Assembly (NCBI GenBank): GCA_965262235.1
Contig: OZ253504.1
Span: 1,922,001 to 1,986,000 of the forward strand
DNA: 64,000 nucleotides
Source: CATQGW01 sp965262235
GTDB taxonomy: Bacteria > Chloroflexota > Dehalococcoidia > Bin125
Direction of reading: 5' to 3'
Below, piece after piece: positions 32,396 through 41,437 of the stretch. Each line of letters begins with the position of its first letter. Positions within the stretch are counted from its first letter, which is position 1. The position numbers were made by a program, and so were the translations under genes. The notes beneath the pieces are model-generated. The model ran no database searches and was not told where the DNA came from. It saw nothing but the letters and a program-made list of their open reading frames with translations.

Positions 32396-32872
32396 ATGTC
32401 CTGCGAGCGTCTGATTGGGACGTATCTCCCCGGTCTGGAAGTTGGCTCGTACCGGATCACTAGTCCAACGACTGACGACTACAACTGCATCGCGTGGGCG
32501 CTGGGGGAAACGCACCGATGCTGGGATCCGCTCGGCATGGTGCCAGATCACTGTCCGGATGAACTGCCGCAGGATGATCACCTGTCAACCACTCAATCGG
32601 CGCTGAGACTCGAGGGCTTCGAATCATGTGACGACGAGGCTCCTGAAGATGGCTTCGAAAAGATCGCGTTGTTTGCGGACGGGTCGGTGTTCAAGCATGT
32701 CGCGCGCCAATTGTCGTCCGGCCGGTGGACGAGCAAGCTCGGTGATCACTGCGACATCGAACATGAGCTTGAGGACTTGGTCCGCAACCGCAGCCCCCAC
32801 TGGGAGTTTCGCTATGGGCAGCTCGCAGGATTCATGCGCCGGAGACGATCTTCGGACGAGCCTCAGACGTAA
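32396..32872 (+). CDS. DUF7689-like protein, third gene of the accessory cassette
   Basis: This 158-residue protein has the order TSPTTDDYNCIAWALG, CWDPLG, LEGFESCDDEAPEDGFEKIA, LFADGSVFKHVARQLSSGRW then TSKLGDHCDIEHELEDL. From memory this matches proteins grouped as DUF7689, whose activity is not known; the conserved Asn-Cys near residue 33 and His near 104 could act together (as in papain-like folds), but that is a guess. It follows the interrupted gene by 3 bases. GC is below the regional mean. Confidence 0.65.
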   Translation: MSCERLIGTYLPGLEVGSYRITSPTTDDYNCIAWALGETHRCWDPLGMVPDHCPDELPQDDHLSTTQSALRLEGFESCDDEAPEDGFEKIALFADGSVFKHVARQLSSGRWTSKLGDHCDIEHELEDLVRNRSPHWEFRYGQLAGFMRRRRSSDEPQT

Positions 32873-32933
32873 TGTTCGGTGAGAGCTAAGCTGTGCACTG
32901 CGATCACGATGACCTGAACTGATGGAGGAAACG

Positions 32934-33416
32934 ATGCCGATTGCCGTGGGCGATGCGCTGCCCGAAGCTACTGGAACCGCAATGGCCGGCGGCCGGCCGG
33001 GACCGGTCAACTTGCGCGAATTCGTGGGCGACAAGAAGACCGTGATCTTCGGCGTGCCCGGCGCGTTCACGCCGACCTGCACCAACGACCACCTGCCGAC
33101 CTTCGCCGTGGCCGCCGATGCGCTCGCCGACGCAGGCATTGAGCAGACCATCTGCATGTCGACCAACGACATCTTCGTGCTGCAGGCCTGGAACGCCGCG
33201 CACGGCGCCGAGCACATCACGATGCTCGCCGACGGCAGCGGCAACCTGACCCGCGCGATGGACCTCGGCCTCGACCTGAGCGGTCTCGGGCTCGGCTTCC
33301 GCTGCACCCGCTTCGCGATGGTCGTGGAAGGCGGCGTCGTCAAGGCCGTGCAGCTCGAAGAGTCGCCCGGCGCCTGCGCCATGACCAGCGCCTCCGCGAT
33401 CCTCGCGCACGCGTAG
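32934..33416 (+). CDS. Peroxiredoxin (Prx5-like)
   Basis: This 160-residue thiol peroxidase of the Prx5/PrxII type has the peroxidatic Cys in VPGAFTPTCTNDHLP (near residue 48) and the conserved Arg in FRCTRFAMVV near residue 126. A second Cys (CAMTSASAIL) near the C-terminus could act as resolving residue. It would reduce hydrogen peroxide or alkyl hydroperoxides in the cytosol using glutaredoxin or thioredoxin. GGAGGAAACG before ATG 32934 decides the start over ATG 32922. Confidence 0.93.
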   Translation: MPIAVGDALPEATGTAMAGGRPGPVNLREFVGDKKTVIFGVPGAFTPTCTNDHLPTFAVAADALADAGIEQTICMSTNDIFVLQAWNAAHGAEHITMLADGSGNLTRAMDLGLDLSGLGLGFRCTRFAMVVEGGVVKAVQLEESPGACAMTSASAILAHA

Positions 33417-33432
33417 TCGCACCGGCTCCACC

Positions 33433-33939
33433 GTGGAACCGGCGCCGCTGCGATCCAGGGACGCCGCGGCGCTGGTGCGCTACGAGGCTGTGCGCTCGAC
33501 GCACAGCTACGAGGCGTCCTGGTTCCACAACGCGACGTTCGTATTCCCGTTCGTCGCCAGCCTGATCGCCGGCGTCGTCTGGCTGGCCACCGGCAACGGC
33601 GAGGCCGGCGGCGCCGCGATCTTCTTCGTCGTCGTCACGGCGATAATGCTGCCCGTCGTGTTCGTCACCTGGCAGCGCACGACGACGGCGATCATCGTCC
33701 ACGCAGGGGGCATCACCGCGCTGCATCAGGGCGTCGAACAGCGGAGCCTGAGCTGGGCGGAGCTGCGCGGTGTCAGGCGTGTCGAAACGATGGGCAACGT
33801 GCGCTGGTATCTCGACGGCGCCGCCGACGAGCACATCGTCGTCGAAGGTGAGATCTCGGAGCGCGAAATCCTGCTGAAGGCGGCGGAAACTAGCCGCCCT
33901 CAGTCTCCTCCTCCGCCTCAGCTGGAGCCGCCGGCCTAA
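33433..33939 (+). CDS. Membrane protein with PH-like C-terminal domain
   Basis: This 168-residue protein of unknown family has two membrane helices (about 35-55 and 60-82) after a polar N-terminus and a C-terminal beta-rich region (TTTAIIVHAGGITALHQGVE, LSWAELRGVRRVETMG, EHIVVEGEISEREILLKAA) like a short PH-type domain. It starts at GTG 33433, 16 bases after the peroxiredoxin stop. Its last 50 bases overlap the 3' end of the minus-strand gene at 33890. The Pro-rich tail may be expendable. Confidence 0.65.
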   Translation: MEPAPLRSRDAAALVRYEAVRSTHSYEASWFHNATFVFPFVASLIAGVVWLATGNGEAGGAAIFFVVVTAIMLPVVFVTWQRTTTAIIVHAGGITALHQGVEQRSLSWAELRGVRRVETMGNVRWYLDGAADEHIVVEGEISEREILLKAAETSRPQSPPPPQLEPPA

Positions 33940-34525
33940 CGGGAGGAAGCCCCGAGTCGAGCACGGGCCGCGAGTTCGCCGGCAGCACCAGCGCCGCCAC
34001 CACTTCGCGGCGCTCCGCGTCGCTGAAGAACAGGGCGACCGCGGCCCCAGCCGTGATCTCCGACGCGTCCCCGAGACCCTGCTTCAGCAGGAACGTTGAG
34101 TCGGGCCGGATCCGGATGCTGGCCGTGCCCGACGTCGTCTGGATCGTGATCCGGTGGTAGAGGACCGTCCCCGGGCCCTGCGGCGTTTCGACCGCTTCGA
34201 GCTCCTCCACCACCTCAAGCACCCGGCCGGCCAGCACCTGCCGGCCGCGCAGGCCCTCGGGCTGCCCGAACGGGCTCAGGCCGCTCGCGCCCAGCACCAG
34301 CGCCATGTTGATGTCGGCCGCCGGGTCGTAGCCGACCCGAACCCGGCCCGCGACGCTCGCTGCGGCGCCCTCTTCGACCGTGTCGGTCGAGGTGTCGAGC
34401 TCAAGCGTCGTCGGCGCCTCCGGCTGCGAGGCGAGGAACTCGGACCCGGCGAACCAGCCGCCCACGGCGACGCCGGCCAGCAGCGCCAGCGTGACCGCGA
34501 GGTTGAGCATCAGCTTTGTGCTCAT
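33890..34525 (-). CDS. Membrane-anchored protein of unknown function
   Basis: This 211-residue protein has a single N-terminal membrane helix (about 5-25, NLAVTLALLAGVAVGGWFAG) and an exported beta-rich domain with RGRQVLAGRVLEVVEELEAV and YHRITIQTTSGTASIRIRPD, reminiscent of OB-fold strands. The C-terminus is Pro/Ala/Glu-rich. The start at 34525 overlaps the stop of the upstream gene (ATGA), so the two are coupled. The upstream protein has the same anchor-plus-OB-like plan, so they may act together at the cell surface. No family is recognised. Confidence 0.65.
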   Translation of the reverse strand: MSTKLMLNLAVTLALLAGVAVGGWFAGSEFLASQPEAPTTLELDTSTDTVEEGAAASVAGRVRVGYDPAADINMALVLGASGLSPFGQPEGLRGRQVLAGRVLEVVEELEAVETPQGPGTVLYHRITIQTTSGTASIRIRPDSTFLLKQGLGDASEITAGAAVALFFSDAERREVVAALVLPANSRPVLDSGLPPVRPAAPAEAEEETEGG

Positions 34526-34986
34526 CGGTTGGCCTGCGCGGTGTACACCGCCTGGAGTTCGTCGCCCGTGATCGCCGAATCCGCCGGGATCACGATGATG
34601 CCCGTCAGGATGTAGGTGTTGACGTTGTCGTCGCGCCCACCGACGACCAGCCAATCGCCGACGCCAATGTCGAGCGCGGCGATCGGCCTCAACACCTCGA
34701 TCGTCGCGCCGCGCTCGAAGGTCACGGTCACCGGCGCTTCGTCGCCGCGGACGATCACACCGTCGGAGTTGACCTCGGTGACGAAGCCCGCGAGGTCCGC
34801 GATCGGCGAGCCGTCGGTCCCGACGGGCGCGTCGAGCACGCGGATGAAGTCGTCGCTATCAGCCCCGCCCCACTGGAAGCCCGCGCCCAGTGCCGCGGCG
34901 AAGACGATCGGCGCGATGACCAGGAGGTAGCTACGACGGCGCACGGCCTCGAACCACTGGCGCACGGCGGTCTCTCTGTTGATCAA
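34522..34986 (-). CDS. Membrane-anchored OB-like protein
   Basis: This 154-residue protein has a charged N-terminus, one membrane helix (about 20-40), and an exported domain with LAGFVTEVNSDGVIVRG, VTVTFERGATIEVLRPI and VGDWLVVGGRDDNVNTYILT. These strands resemble small OB-fold domains found in bacterial envelope proteins. It overlaps its downstream partner by 4 bases. A strong hairpin just upstream (34988-35014) separates it from the aldehyde oxidoreductase. Function unknown. Confidence 0.68.
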   Translation of the reverse strand: MINRETAVRQWFEAVRRRSYLLVIAPIVFAAALGAGFQWGGADSDDFIRVLDAPVGTDGSPIADLAGFVTEVNSDGVIVRGDEAPVTVTFERGATIEVLRPIAALDIGVGDWLVVGGRDDNVNTYILTGIIVIPADSAITGDELQAVYTAQANR

Positions 34987-34987
34987 A

Positions 34988-35014
34988 GGAGGGCGGGCCG
35001 TGGGCCCGCCCTCC
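34988..35014 (-). terminator. Intrinsic terminator-like hairpin after the aldehyde oxidoreductase gene
   Basis: GGAGGGCGGGCC (34988-34999), loop GTG, GGCCCGCCCTCC (35003-35014): a perfect 12-bp stem. On the minus strand it follows the aldehyde oxidoreductase stop by 28 bases and is followed by TTTGATC, a weak U-tract. Confidence 0.65.
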
Positions 35015-35042
35015 TCAGTCTTGCGGAGCGATGCGCTGCGGG

Positions 35043-37040
35043 CTAAACGCCCAGAGCGTCGGCGATCTCGGGCAGGCCGAGCGATTCCAGCTTCGCGCGG
35101 CTGGGCGCGCAGGTGGCGGTGTCCCAGTCGCAGGCGTTGAGGAAATCGGTCTCGAGCTTCTCGACATCAAGGATGACATCAGCCAGCGGACCGGTGGTCT
35201 GGTGCGTGCCGTTGCCGCCCCAGAGGCGGTCGGGCACGAACCGCTCGCGCGGGTTGTCGCCCTCGCGCACGCAGAAGGCCATGCGCAGGTTGGCGATCCG
35301 CTCGCCGGCCAGCTGCAGGTCGTCGCCGGTGAGGCCCCAGCCGGTCACCGCGTTGATCCACTCCGGGAAGCGGTTCGTCGGCGCGGCCATCATGATGAAC
35401 TGGCACATGCCCGAGGAGTTCGAGATGTGCATGAACTCCGACGCGCCCTTGTGGTGCCCGCCGCGGTCGTCGTAGTCCTTGAAGTCGCGCGGCGCGGTCG
35501 GGTAGTCGGGGCCGCCGTAGCGAGAGTTGCCCTCGTACTGCGTGTGCCGGCCCGGCGTCGCGTCGAGCTTGTAGGTCGTGTAGTACTCCGGCTGCAGCTT
35601 GCCGTCGTGCATCGGCAGCTCCTGGCCGCCCACGTCGGTGCGGTAGGACTGCGCGCGGTTGTCGCCGTTGTCCGCGTCGATCTTGGCCGCGGCGACCGCC
35701 ATGCCGTCGGCGAGGATGTCGCCGAAGCCTTCACGCTTGCCGATCGCGTGCAGCATCTCCATGATGCCGTCGTCGTTGCCCCAGGTCAGCTCGATGCCGC
35801 CGGTGTCTTCGAGGTCAATCAGGCCGTTCTCGAAGCACTCGATGCCGAACGAGATGACCGTGCCGGCGCCGATCGAGTCGAGGCCGTACTCGTTGCACCA
35901 GTGGTTGGCCGCCTGCAGCATGTCGAGGTTGGCCGAGAGGTTCATCGTGCCGAACGAGGCCATCGTCTCGTACTCGGCGCGGTGCGTGTCCAGCGGGTAC
36001 TTGAAGACGCCCTTCTCGTGCTCGCCGACGCCCGGCTCCGGGGTCCCGAAGGGCGATTCGATCGATTCCGCGCCACAGGCCAGCGGGCAGTGCCAGCAGG
36101 CGTAGTTCTTGGCCTTCTTCGGCTTGCCGTTCGGGCCGATCGCGACCGGCATGCCCGACGAGTCGTCGACCGTGATGTCGCCGTGCGTCATCCGCGTCGC
36201 GTTGACGACCGGGCCGCTGATGCTGTCGACGTTCTGGAAGACGACCTCGCCGACGCCGCCCCAGTTGCGCACCGGCGAGTCGCCGTTGTGCGCCGAGGCG
36301 GAGGTGATGCCGGTCGTGCCGAAGGTCTTGAAGAAGTCGCGCAGCGGAGCGATGAACTCATCACGCGAGGTCTTGGCCAGCGCGCGGATGTCCGCGTCGG
36401 CCTGCTGGATCATCTGGCGGGTCGACTTGACGACGACGGCCTTGACGTTCTTCGAGCCCATCACGGCGCCGACGCCGGAGCGGGCGGCCAAGCGGCCGTG
36501 CTCGTTGCAGATGCCGGCGATCAGCGAGAGCTGCTCACCGGCCGGGCCGATCGAGGCGACCGAGGCCTTCTTGCCGTGGCGATCCTTGAGATGGTTCTCG
36601 ACCTCGATGGCGCCCATGCCCCAGAGGTCGGCGGCGTCCTCGATCGTGACCTGGTCGTCGTCGATCAGGATGTAGACGGGGCCTTCGGCCTGGCCGTACA
36701 TCAGGATCCCGTCCCAGCCGGCGAACTTCAGATAGGGGCCGAAGTCGCCGCCGCAGTTGGCGTCGCCCCAGCCGCCTGTTGAGGGGCTCTTGCAGACCGC
36801 GGTGAAGCGGTTGCCGAAGATCGGGGTGCCGGTCATCAGGCCGGGCAGCAGGCCGAGCACGTTGTCGGGGCCGAGTGCGTCGGCGCCCTGCGGGATGCGG
36901 TCGAACAGCAGGCGAACGCCGATGCCGTAGCCGCCGAGGTAGTCGCGGTACATCTGCTCGGGAAGCTCTTCGACGTCGGTCGTGCCGTCGGAGAGGTGAA
37001 CGTTGAGGATTTTGCCGTTGTAGGCGAGTTCTTCTGGCAT
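35043..37040 (-). CDS. Tungsten-containing aldehyde:ferredoxin oxidoreductase
   Basis: This 665-residue protein of the AOR family has an N-terminal domain with GGYGIGVRLLFDRIPQG, GTPIFGNRFTAVCKSPSTGG (pterin region) and RSGVGAVMGSKNVKAVVVK. The [4Fe-4S] cysteines are in YACWHCPLACGAE (near residue 330) with a further Cys near the C-terminus (LNACDWDTATC). The family oxidises aldehydes to acids with ferredoxin as acceptor, using a bis-pterin tungsten cofactor. ATG 37040 has AGGAAG upstream. In an aerobe it is unusual but recurring in SAR202-like genomes. The orphan NuoI-like ferredoxin at 13543 could be a partner; this is inference. Confidence 0.92.
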   Translation of the reverse strand: MPEELAYNGKILNVHLSDGTTDVEELPEQMYRDYLGGYGIGVRLLFDRIPQGADALGPDNVLGLLPGLMTGTPIFGNRFTAVCKSPSTGGWGDANCGGDFGPYLKFAGWDGILMYGQAEGPVYILIDDDQVTIEDAADLWGMGAIEVENHLKDRHGKKASVASIGPAGEQLSLIAGICNEHGRLAARSGVGAVMGSKNVKAVVVKSTRQMIQQADADIRALAKTSRDEFIAPLRDFFKTFGTTGITSASAHNGDSPVRNWGGVGEVVFQNVDSISGPVVNATRMTHGDITVDDSSGMPVAIGPNGKPKKAKNYACWHCPLACGAESIESPFGTPEPGVGEHEKGVFKYPLDTHRAEYETMASFGTMNLSANLDMLQAANHWCNEYGLDSIGAGTVISFGIECFENGLIDLEDTGGIELTWGNDDGIMEMLHAIGKREGFGDILADGMAVAAAKIDADNGDNRAQSYRTDVGGQELPMHDGKLQPEYYTTYKLDATPGRHTQYEGNSRYGGPDYPTAPRDFKDYDDRGGHHKGASEFMHISNSSGMCQFIMMAAPTNRFPEWINAVTGWGLTGDDLQLAGERIANLRMAFCVREGDNPRERFVPDRLWGGNGTHQTTGPLADVILDVEKLETDFLNACDWDTATCAPSRAKLESLGLPEIADALGV

Positions 37041-37270
37041 GCGGGCTTCCTGTTCGTGGTGCAACTCGTGGTGCGACTTGCGGTGCAAATTGGGGACGCC
37101 ACTGGGTCATCAGGGGCGTCCGGCACGGCGCTCCACAGCCCGTGCACGACCAACGCAACACAGGCTACAGAACGCGCCCGTTGCATGCCAGATCGCGGGT
37201 GCGCGCGCGTGATCGCAAGTCGTTTCGTGTAGCGCAAAGTGTTCGTGCTGACGTAGGCTTTGGCCTCTAC
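37041..37270. other. Divergent intergenic region between AOR and MFS copy 1
   Basis: A 230-base gap separates divergent genes and should hold both promoters. TAGGCT (about 37253-37258) lies 12 bases before the MFS ATG, close to the leaderless spacing seen elsewhere but not identical. No clear -35 is visible. No coding frame is supported. Confidence 0.35.
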
Positions 37271-38668
37271 ATGAACCGTCTCAATCACACCTTTGCCGCA
37301 TTCGCCATCCGTGATTTCCGCTTCATGTGGGCCGGCTCGCTGCTCTCGGTGACGGCGTTCATGACCTCGTTTCTGCTGGTGCCGTCGGTGGCCTACGAGC
37401 TGACCGGCAGCTACACCGCGGCGGGGCTCGCGGCGATGGGTTCGGGGATTTCACAGACGTTGCTGGGGCCGCTGGGCGGCGTGATCGCGGATCGCTATCC
37501 GAAGAAGCGGCTGGTGATGTTCGGCCAGGTGATGCCCGGCTTTCTGATCGCAGCAATGGGCATCCTGATCGTGACGCAGAACATCAGCGTGATGCTGTTG
37601 TTGTTGACCACGCTGATCATGGGCGCTGGATTCTCGCTGATGGGTCCCGCGCGCCAGGCCTGGACGGGCGACATCGTTCCGCGCCGGCTGCTGGCCAACG
37701 CGGTCGCGCTGCAGCAGATGGCGATGAACGCGGGCCAGGTGCTGGGGCCGACGATGGTCGCGATCGCGATCTCGGTGTTTGCGCTGACGGGCTCGAAGGC
37801 GGGCTACCTGTTCTTGCTCGTGGCGTCGTTCTTCTTGATCGTGCTGCCGCTGACGGCGGCGATCAAGGGCGCCAGTTCCGCCCCGCCGAAGTCGGAGCGA
37901 CGACCCGTTCGGGAGGATCTGCGGGTTGGCTTCAACTACCTGCGGCGGAATCCGCGGCTGCGGATTCTGTGGGCCTACTTCATTGTCACGGTGATGTGCG
38001 GCTTCGCGTTTCAGACGCTGCTGCCGGGGATTCTGGACCGCGAGTTTGGCCGCGACGGGTTCGACATCGGCCCGACCTACATCATCTTTGGCGTCGCCAG
38101 CCTCGGGATCAACGTCGTGTTGGCGGGGGTCGTCTCGGGGCCGCGCGCCTGGCACGCGCTGTTGCTGATGGGCGCGGTGATGGCGATCGGCTTCTGGCTG
38201 GTGGCGTGGGCGCCGAGCTATGGCGCGCTGCTGGTGCTGGGCGCGTTCGTGGGCATGGGGCGTTCAGGCGTGATGCTGGTCAATCAGTCGATCATGATGG
38301 CGAACACGCGGCCGGAGTATTTCGGCCGGGTGATGTCGTTTGTGATGGTGGGGTTCGGGTTGCAGTCGTTGCTCGGTCCGGTCTGGGGCGTGATCGCCGA
38401 CACGATCGGGGGACGCGAAACGTTCGCGCTGATCGGCGTGATTGCGATGGCGGCGACGGTGCTGATGACGTTGGGCTGGCTGCGCACGCGCAGCCTGCCG
38501 GCGGCGGTAGGAACCGCGGCCGAGGTCAACGCGGAGGAGTTTGTCAGCACACAACAGGAGCCTGGGCGAATGCCCCCGGTCCCCATCCCGGCCTTCGCCG
38601 CCCGCGTCGCCCCGGTCGCCCTGATGGACGGCCAAAAGGCCGGCGCCGCCTCCGGCCCCGGCGGCTAG
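37271..38668 (+). CDS. MFS exporter, tandem array copy 1
   Basis: This 465-residue major facilitator protein of the MFS_3/EntS-like group probably has 12 helices. The N-terminus FAIRDFRFMWAGSLLSVTAF and the motif-A loop GGVIADRYPKKRLV between helices 2 and 3 are typical. A second conserved block near residue 340 (LVNQSIMMANTRPEYFGRVM) recurs in all copies. The variable Pro/Ala linker ends in FAARVAPVALMDGQKAG, the tail motif of the array. Five more genes of the same type follow on the same strand. The start at 37271 is fixed by alignment with the other copies. Substrate unknown; drug or small-metabolite export is the family expectation. Confidence 0.9.
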   Translation: MNRLNHTFAAFAIRDFRFMWAGSLLSVTAFMTSFLLVPSVAYELTGSYTAAGLAAMGSGISQTLLGPLGGVIADRYPKKRLVMFGQVMPGFLIAAMGILIVTQNISVMLLLLTTLIMGAGFSLMGPARQAWTGDIVPRRLLANAVALQQMAMNAGQVLGPTMVAIAISVFALTGSKAGYLFLLVASFFLIVLPLTAAIKGASSAPPKSERRPVREDLRVGFNYLRRNPRLRILWAYFIVTVMCGFAFQTLLPGILDREFGRDGFDIGPTYIIFGVASLGINVVLAGVVSGPRAWHALLLMGAVMAIGFWLVAWAPSYGALLVLGAFVGMGRSGVMLVNQSIMMANTRPEYFGRVMSFVMVGFGLQSLLGPVWGVIADTIGGRETFALIGVIAMAATVLMTLGWLRTRSLPAAVGTAAEVNAEEFVSTQQEPGRMPPVPIPAFAARVAPVALMDGQKAGAASGPGG

Positions 38669-38675
38669 TCCACCG

Positions 38676-40049
38676 ATGAGCGCCCTGCAGTCCACGTTCG
38701 GCTCGTTCGCGATCCGCGACTTCCGCTACTTCTGGACGGTGCTGCTGATCTCTTCGTTGGCCCTCACGCTGGCCTACGTGTTGATGCCCATCGCCCTGCA
38801 CGACGCCGCAGGGGGGGATTCGTGGTGGTCGCTCTCCGGGTTCTATGTGGCGCAAGGATCGGCAGTGATCGTATTCGGCCTGTTCGCGGCGGTCGCCGCC
38901 GACCGCTTCGCCAAGAAGCCGCTCATGCTGATCGGCCTGATTGGCGCAGCGATCATGTTGCTACTGCTCGGAGCGCTGATCGTTGCCGGGCTGTCCACGT
39001 GGGGTGTGATCGTCGGGATCGGCGTGTGTCTCGGAGTCGCCATCTCGCTGTTGCACACCGTGCATCGCGTCTGGGTTGGGGAGTTGGTACCGAAGCGGCT
39101 GATCGCGAACGGCGCCGCACTGCAGAGCGCTTCGTGGCTGGCCCTGGGCTCGATTGGGTCCGTGATCGTGACGGCGATGCTGGTCGGCCTGGGTATCGAT
39201 CTCGGCTGGACCTTTGTGATTTCCGCGGCGCTCCTGCTGGTGGCTACCTGGGTGGCGTGGCAGTTGCCCTGGACCGCGCCGGCGGTGCGGTACGAAGATC
39301 GACGACCGATGCTGCGCGAGTTCGCCGCCGCGTTCTGCTATGTGGCGCGGACGCGACGCCTGCGGGCGCTCTGTCTGTTTGGACTCGCGTTCGGCAGCGG
39401 CTCTGCCGTTGCGACGCTCGCATTCACCTTCGCGCAGGCCGAGTTCGATCGGCTGGTGATCGACTCGGCGCTGATCACCGCGGTGGTTGCGATCGTCTCC
39501 ATCTTGTTGGTGATCGGGGTCGCGCGCGTGGTCACCCCGCGGCGCGTGGGGCTGATCGTTCTCGTGTTCGGAACCGTCACCGCGATCGCCGCATGGCTGG
39601 CGGCCGCATTCCCGAGCTTGGAGATTGTCACGGCGGCGTATTACCTGGCCAACCTCGCAATCGGCGGCGCTGCGCTGATGGTCTCGATCGCGGTGTTGGT
39701 CCACTCGCGTCCGGACTTCTTTGCACGATCGATGATGGTCGTCTTGCTCGGTTGGGGGATCGGATCGGTGATTCTCGCAGGCTGGATGGTGCTCGCGTCG
39801 GAGATTGGCGAACGCGCGACGCTGGCCATCGTCGGCGCGGTCGTGGTCGCCGCGGCGCTGGGGTTGTTCGTCGCCTGGCGCCGGATCGACACTCTCCCGC
39901 CTGAACCCGGCAGCGCCGCCGAAGCAGTGGCGCTTGCCGCCGCGCCTCTCATTCCCTTTCTCATTCCACCTGGCGGTGAGCAGTTCGCGCCCGTGGCCGT
40001 GTTTTCCGAGCAGAAGTCCGGCAACGAAGACCAGCAGGACCAGCGATGA
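38676..40049 (+). CDS. MFS exporter, tandem array copy 2 (most divergent)
   Basis: This 457-residue MFS transporter has FAIRDFRYFWTVLLISSLAL at the start and FAAVAADRFAKKPLMLIG as motif A. It is the most diverged copy: residues 45-60 differ (DAAGGDSWWSLSG), and the LVNQ block is replaced by VHSRPDFFARSMM. The tail keeps a weakened version of the array motif, EQFAPVAVFSEQKSG. Its stop overlaps copy 3's start by 4 bases, so the copies are translationally coupled. Probably 12 membrane helices. Confidence 0.88.
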   Translation: MSALQSTFGSFAIRDFRYFWTVLLISSLALTLAYVLMPIALHDAAGGDSWWSLSGFYVAQGSAVIVFGLFAAVAADRFAKKPLMLIGLIGAAIMLLLLGALIVAGLSTWGVIVGIGVCLGVAISLLHTVHRVWVGELVPKRLIANGAALQSASWLALGSIGSVIVTAMLVGLGIDLGWTFVISAALLLVATWVAWQLPWTAPAVRYEDRRPMLREFAAAFCYVARTRRLRALCLFGLAFGSGSAVATLAFTFAQAEFDRLVIDSALITAVVAIVSILLVIGVARVVTPRRVGLIVLVFGTVTAIAAWLAAAFPSLEIVTAAYYLANLAIGGAALMVSIAVLVHSRPDFFARSMMVVLLGWGIGSVILAGWMVLASEIGERATLAIVGAVVVAAALGLFVAWRRIDTLPPEPGSAAEAVALAAAPLIPFLIPPGGEQFAPVAVFSEQKSGNEDQQDQR

Positions 40050-41437
40050 GCGCCCTGCATTCGACCTTCGAGGCGTTTGGGGTGAGGAACTACCGGCTCC
40101 TGTGGGGTGGCTCGCTGCTTTCGACGACCGCGTTCATGACGACGTTCCTGCTGGTCCCGATCGTCGCCTACGACATCTCCGGCTCCTACGCGGCGTCGGG
40201 GATCGCGCAGGCCGGCTCGGGCATCGCGATGTTCTTCCTCGGGCCGTTCGGCGGCGTGATCGCCGACCGCTATCCGAAGAAGCCGCTCGTGCTGATCGGC
40301 CAGGCCCTCCCCGCACTGCTGATTCTGGGGACCGGTTTCCTGATCCTGACCGACCTGATCACCGTGCCGCTGCTGTTCCTCTCGACGCTGCTGATGGGCA
40401 TCGGCTTCGCGGCGATGGGCCCGGCGCGGCAGGCCTGGCTGGCCGAGCTGATCCCGCGGCGGATGCTCGCCAATGGCGTAGCGCTGCAGCAGATGGCGCA
40501 GAACATGGCGCGCGTGCTGGGCCCGACGCTGGCCTCGATCGTCGCGATCGTGTTCGGCCTCAGCTCCGGCTACCTCTACATCCTCGTCGCGGGGTTTTTC
40601 ATCATCGTGGTCCCGCTGACAACGGCGCTGCCCTGGACGCCCCCGCCGGGGCGCAGCGAAGATCGCCGCTCGGTGCGGCACGAACTGGCGGCGGGCTTCG
40701 CCTACCTGTGGAGTAATCGGCGCCTGCGCATCCTCTGGATGTTCTGGATGCTGATTGTCGTCTGCAGCTTCGCGATCAACACGCTGCTGCCGGGCATCCT
40801 CGACCGCGAATACGGCCGTAGCCCGAACGATGCGCTGCCCGTGTTCCTGGTCTTCGGCATCGCCTCGCTGGCCGTCAACATCCCGCTGGCGGGGGTGGTC
40901 AGCGGTAGGCGCGCGTGGCCGATCCTGCTGCTGTTTGGGGTCGCGACCGCAGTGGGATTCTGGCTGACCGCCGGCGCGCCAACCTACGAGATGATCATCG
41001 CGATGGGCGCGATCGCCGGGGCCGGCAGCTCCGGCGTGATGCTGGTCAACCAGGCGCTGATGATGACCAACTCGCGGCCCGAATATCTGGGCCGCGTGAT
41101 GTCGTTCATCATGCTCGGCTACGGCTCGCAGTCCTTCCTTGCGCCAGTCTGGGGTGGGCTCGCAGAATGGATCGGCGGGCGCGAGACGCTAGCGGTGGTC
41201 GGCGTGATCGCGCTGGTCGCGACGCTGCTGCTGACCGTCGGCTGGCTGCGCACCCGGCATCTGCCGCAGGAGCGGGGCAGCGCATCCGCGATGCCGACGC
41301 CGGCCGCGCGTGAGCCAACAGCGCCTGAACGGGCGCCCGCAGAGCCCGCGATGCCGCCCGCGCCCGTCCCGGCGTTCGCGGCGCAGGTGGCGCCGGTCGC
41401 GCTGATGGGTGGTCAGCGTCCCGGAGCAGGCGACTGA
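40046..41437 (+). CDS. MFS exporter, tandem array copy 3
   Basis: This 463-residue MFS transporter has FGVRNYRLLWGGSLLSTTAF at the start, GGVIADRYPKKPLV as motif A, LVNQALMMTNSRPEYLGRVM in the second half, and the tail FAAQVAPVALMGGQRPG. It begins 4 bases before the copy 2 stop (ATGA). About 12 helices can be counted. The linker before the tail (residues 415-440) is Ala/Pro/Glu-rich and aligns poorly with other copies, while the tail aligns well. Confidence 0.9.
   Translation: MSALHSTFEAFGVRNYRLLWGGSLLSTTAFMTTFLLVPIVAYDISGSYAASGIAQAGSGIAMFFLGPFGGVIADRYPKKPLVLIGQALPALLILGTGFLILTDLITVPLLFLSTLLMGIGFAAMGPARQAWLAELIPRRMLANGVALQQMAQNMARVLGPTLASIVAIVFGLSSGYLYILVAGFFIIVVPLTTALPWTPPPGRSEDRRSVRHELAAGFAYLWSNRRLRILWMFWMLIVVCSFAINTLLPGILDREYGRSPNDALPVFLVFGIASLAVNIPLAGVVSGRRAWPILLLFGVATAVGFWLTAGAPTYEMIIAMGAIAGAGSSGVMLVNQALMMTNSRPEYLGRVMSFIMLGYGSQSFLAPVWGGLAEWIGGRETLAVVGVIALVATLLLTVGWLRTRHLPQERGSASAMPTPAAREPTAPERAPAEPAMPPAPVPAFAAQVAPVALMGGQRPGAGD

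Noticed and set aside
35031..36782. 583-codon plus-strand frame
   Set aside because: Antisense of the aldehyde:ferredoxin oxidoreductase gene, which has clear cofactor motifs on the minus strand.
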